Positions 63,123 through 64,000 of a DNA stretch of 64,000 bases are shown here, piece after piece. Position numbers and translations under genes: made by a program. The DNA is from Microdochium bolleyi (Eukaryota > Ascomycota > Sordariomycetes > Xylariales > Microdochiaceae): positions 62,001-126,000 of the forward strand of contig KQ964265.1 in assembly GCA_001566295.1 (NCBI GenBank), in the 5' to 3' direction. Positions within the stretch are counted from its first letter, which is position 1. Every line of letters starts with the position of its first letter. The notes below the pieces were generated by a model. It worked only from the letters and a program-made list of their open reading frames with translations, was not told where the DNA came from and did no database searches.

Positions 63123-64000
63123 TCAAGCAGCAAACTGCCACCAGTTGATGTTGAACAGGAAGCCGGTCCCGGAGCCCGTGTACACAAAGAACAGGTCCTG
63201 CACGCCGGTCACCGTCGTGCTCAGCCGGCAGTTGACCGTGGTCCAGTTCTGCCAGCCGCCCGTGCCGGGCACGCTGCACGTCCCTACGAGGTTTCCCGTC
63301 CTGCTCCCCGTGCGCAGCTCGATCTTGCCGCCGCTCGTCGCCGACGCCACGCGCACCGAGAACTGGCTCGCTCCGGGGCTGCCGAAGCCGACGCCCTTGA
63401 CCTTGACGTAGTCCCCGTTGTTGATGTTGGCAATGTTGATCCCGCCCTCGCTGCACGTCTCGACCTCGATCCCGGACGACCACGCGATGGTCTCGGCCTC
63501 GACGCGGACGTACGGGTTGAGGTTCTTGACCTGCGCGGGCCCCGCGGTGGACATGCGCAGCTGCGGGATCGTGCCGTCAGAGTTGTACTTGAAGCTCTCG
63601 ACCGCCACGCTGCGCTGGTACCCGCCGCCGCCCGGCAGCGCGCCGTTGTGGTAGAAGAAGTACGAGTTGCCCGCAAAGTCCACCAGGCCCGGGTGGTTGG
63701 TGAAGCTGCCGCCCTCGGTGGCCATGAGGACCCCGCGGTACGTCCAGGGGCCCGTGATGCTGGGCCCCGTGGAGTAGCGGATGTCTTCGGAGCAGCAGTT
63801 GGCCGCGTAGACCATGTAGTACAGGCCGTTGCGCTTGTACACCCAGGGTCCCTCCTCGTACGCGCTGGGCCGCTGGGTGGTCGGGGTCGGCCGGGGCCCG
63901 AAGGAGCCCGGGGTCAGGGAGACGTAGTTGATGCCACCCGAGTACGACTTCATGTCGGCGTTGAGCCGGACGTACGCGAGCCGCGGGTTGCCCCAGTACA
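63123..64000 (-). CDS. GH43 hemicellulase with C-terminal CBM6 (partial, 5' end outside window)
   Basis: The 3' 878 bp of a minus-strand gene, first whole codon at 63998. The visible 292 residues start inside the five-bladed GH43 propeller: YEEGPWVYKRNGLYYMVYAA contains the likely general-acid Glu, and SFTNHPGLVDFAGNSYFFYHNG is the typical late propeller block. After a linker, a CBM6 begins at VRVEAETIAWSSG and runs to the end (FNINWWQFAA), with NNGDYVKVKGVGFG in its middle. This order is that of fungal secreted arabinofuranosidases or beta-xylosidases acting on arabinoxylan. Catalytic base and the signal peptide must lie beyond the window edge. Confidence 0.88.
   Translation of the reverse strand, partial: YWGNPRLAYVRLNADMKSYSGGINYVSLTPGSFGPRPTPTTQRPSAYEEGPWVYKRNGLYYMVYAANCCSEDIRYSTGPSITGPWTYRGVLMATEGGSFTNHPGLVDFAGNSYFFYHNGALPGGGGYQRSVAVESFKYNSDGTIPQLRMSTAGPAQVKNLNPYVRVEAETIAWSSGIEVETCSEGGINIANINNGDYVKVKGVGFGSPGASQFSVRVASATSGGKIELRTGSRTGNLVGTCSVPGTGGWQNWTTVNCRLSTTVTGVQDLFFVYTGSGTGFLFNINWWQFAA

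Overview
The window is nuclear DNA of a filamentous ascomycete (Pezizomycotina, most likely a Sordariomycete; this is inferred from gene content and architecture, not from a database match). The evidence is short introns of about 55-160 bp with GT-AG borders, GC-rich third codon positions, well-spaced genes, and fungus-typical families: two HET-domain proteins, a Zn2Cys6 regulator, an F-box protein, an MpaB-type oxygenase, GH2/GH5/GH43 glycosidases and small MARVEL-like membrane proteins. I resolved 23 protein-coding genes, one of them cut by the right edge, and one gene relic. No rRNA, tRNA, CRISPR array or intact transposon was recognised.

Region 1 (0.4-10 kb) holds four catabolic enzymes: an aldehyde dehydrogenase, a short-chain dehydrogenase, a 4-coumarate-CoA-ligase-like acyl-CoA synthetase and a Baeyer-Villiger/flavin monooxygenase. 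After splicing, three of the four end in PTS1-like tripeptides (-SRL, -AKL, -ARL). This suggests a clustered, largely peroxisomal pathway whose substrate is unknown.

Region 2 (10-25 kb) is gene-poor. It has a 955-residue HET protein, a secreted nuclease, and three small four-helix membrane proteins that are clear paralogues: they share an N-terminal motif, a C-terminal motif and a phase-2 intron at the same place. A truncated fourth copy lies between them.

Region 3 (25-34.4 kb) has a TPR-SET protein, a kinase-like protein whose reading frame is restored by two GC-AG introns, a second HET protein and an F-box protein, all on the minus strand.

Region 4 (35-44.3 kb) looks like a mannan or mannoside utilisation cluster: a secreted GH5 enzyme, a Zn2Cys6 regulator, an MFS sugar transporter and an intracellular GH2 beta-mannosidase. 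The regulator and transporter are divergent. Their 534-bp shared promoter carries five CreA-like SYGGRG sites and a six-bp-periodic array of CGGA repeats.

Region 5 (45-64 kb) mixes a short NO VEIN/DUF3883-type protein, two more four-helix membrane proteins and housekeeping genes (DPH2, a Fat1-type very-long-chain acyl-CoA synthetase, the PIG-S/Gpi17 subunit of GPI transamidase). It ends with an MpaB-like oxygenase and the 3' part of a GH43-CBM6 hemicellulase.

Splice sites were assigned by reading frame, GT(GC)-AG borders and family continuity, so every multi-exon model here is a prediction without transcript support.
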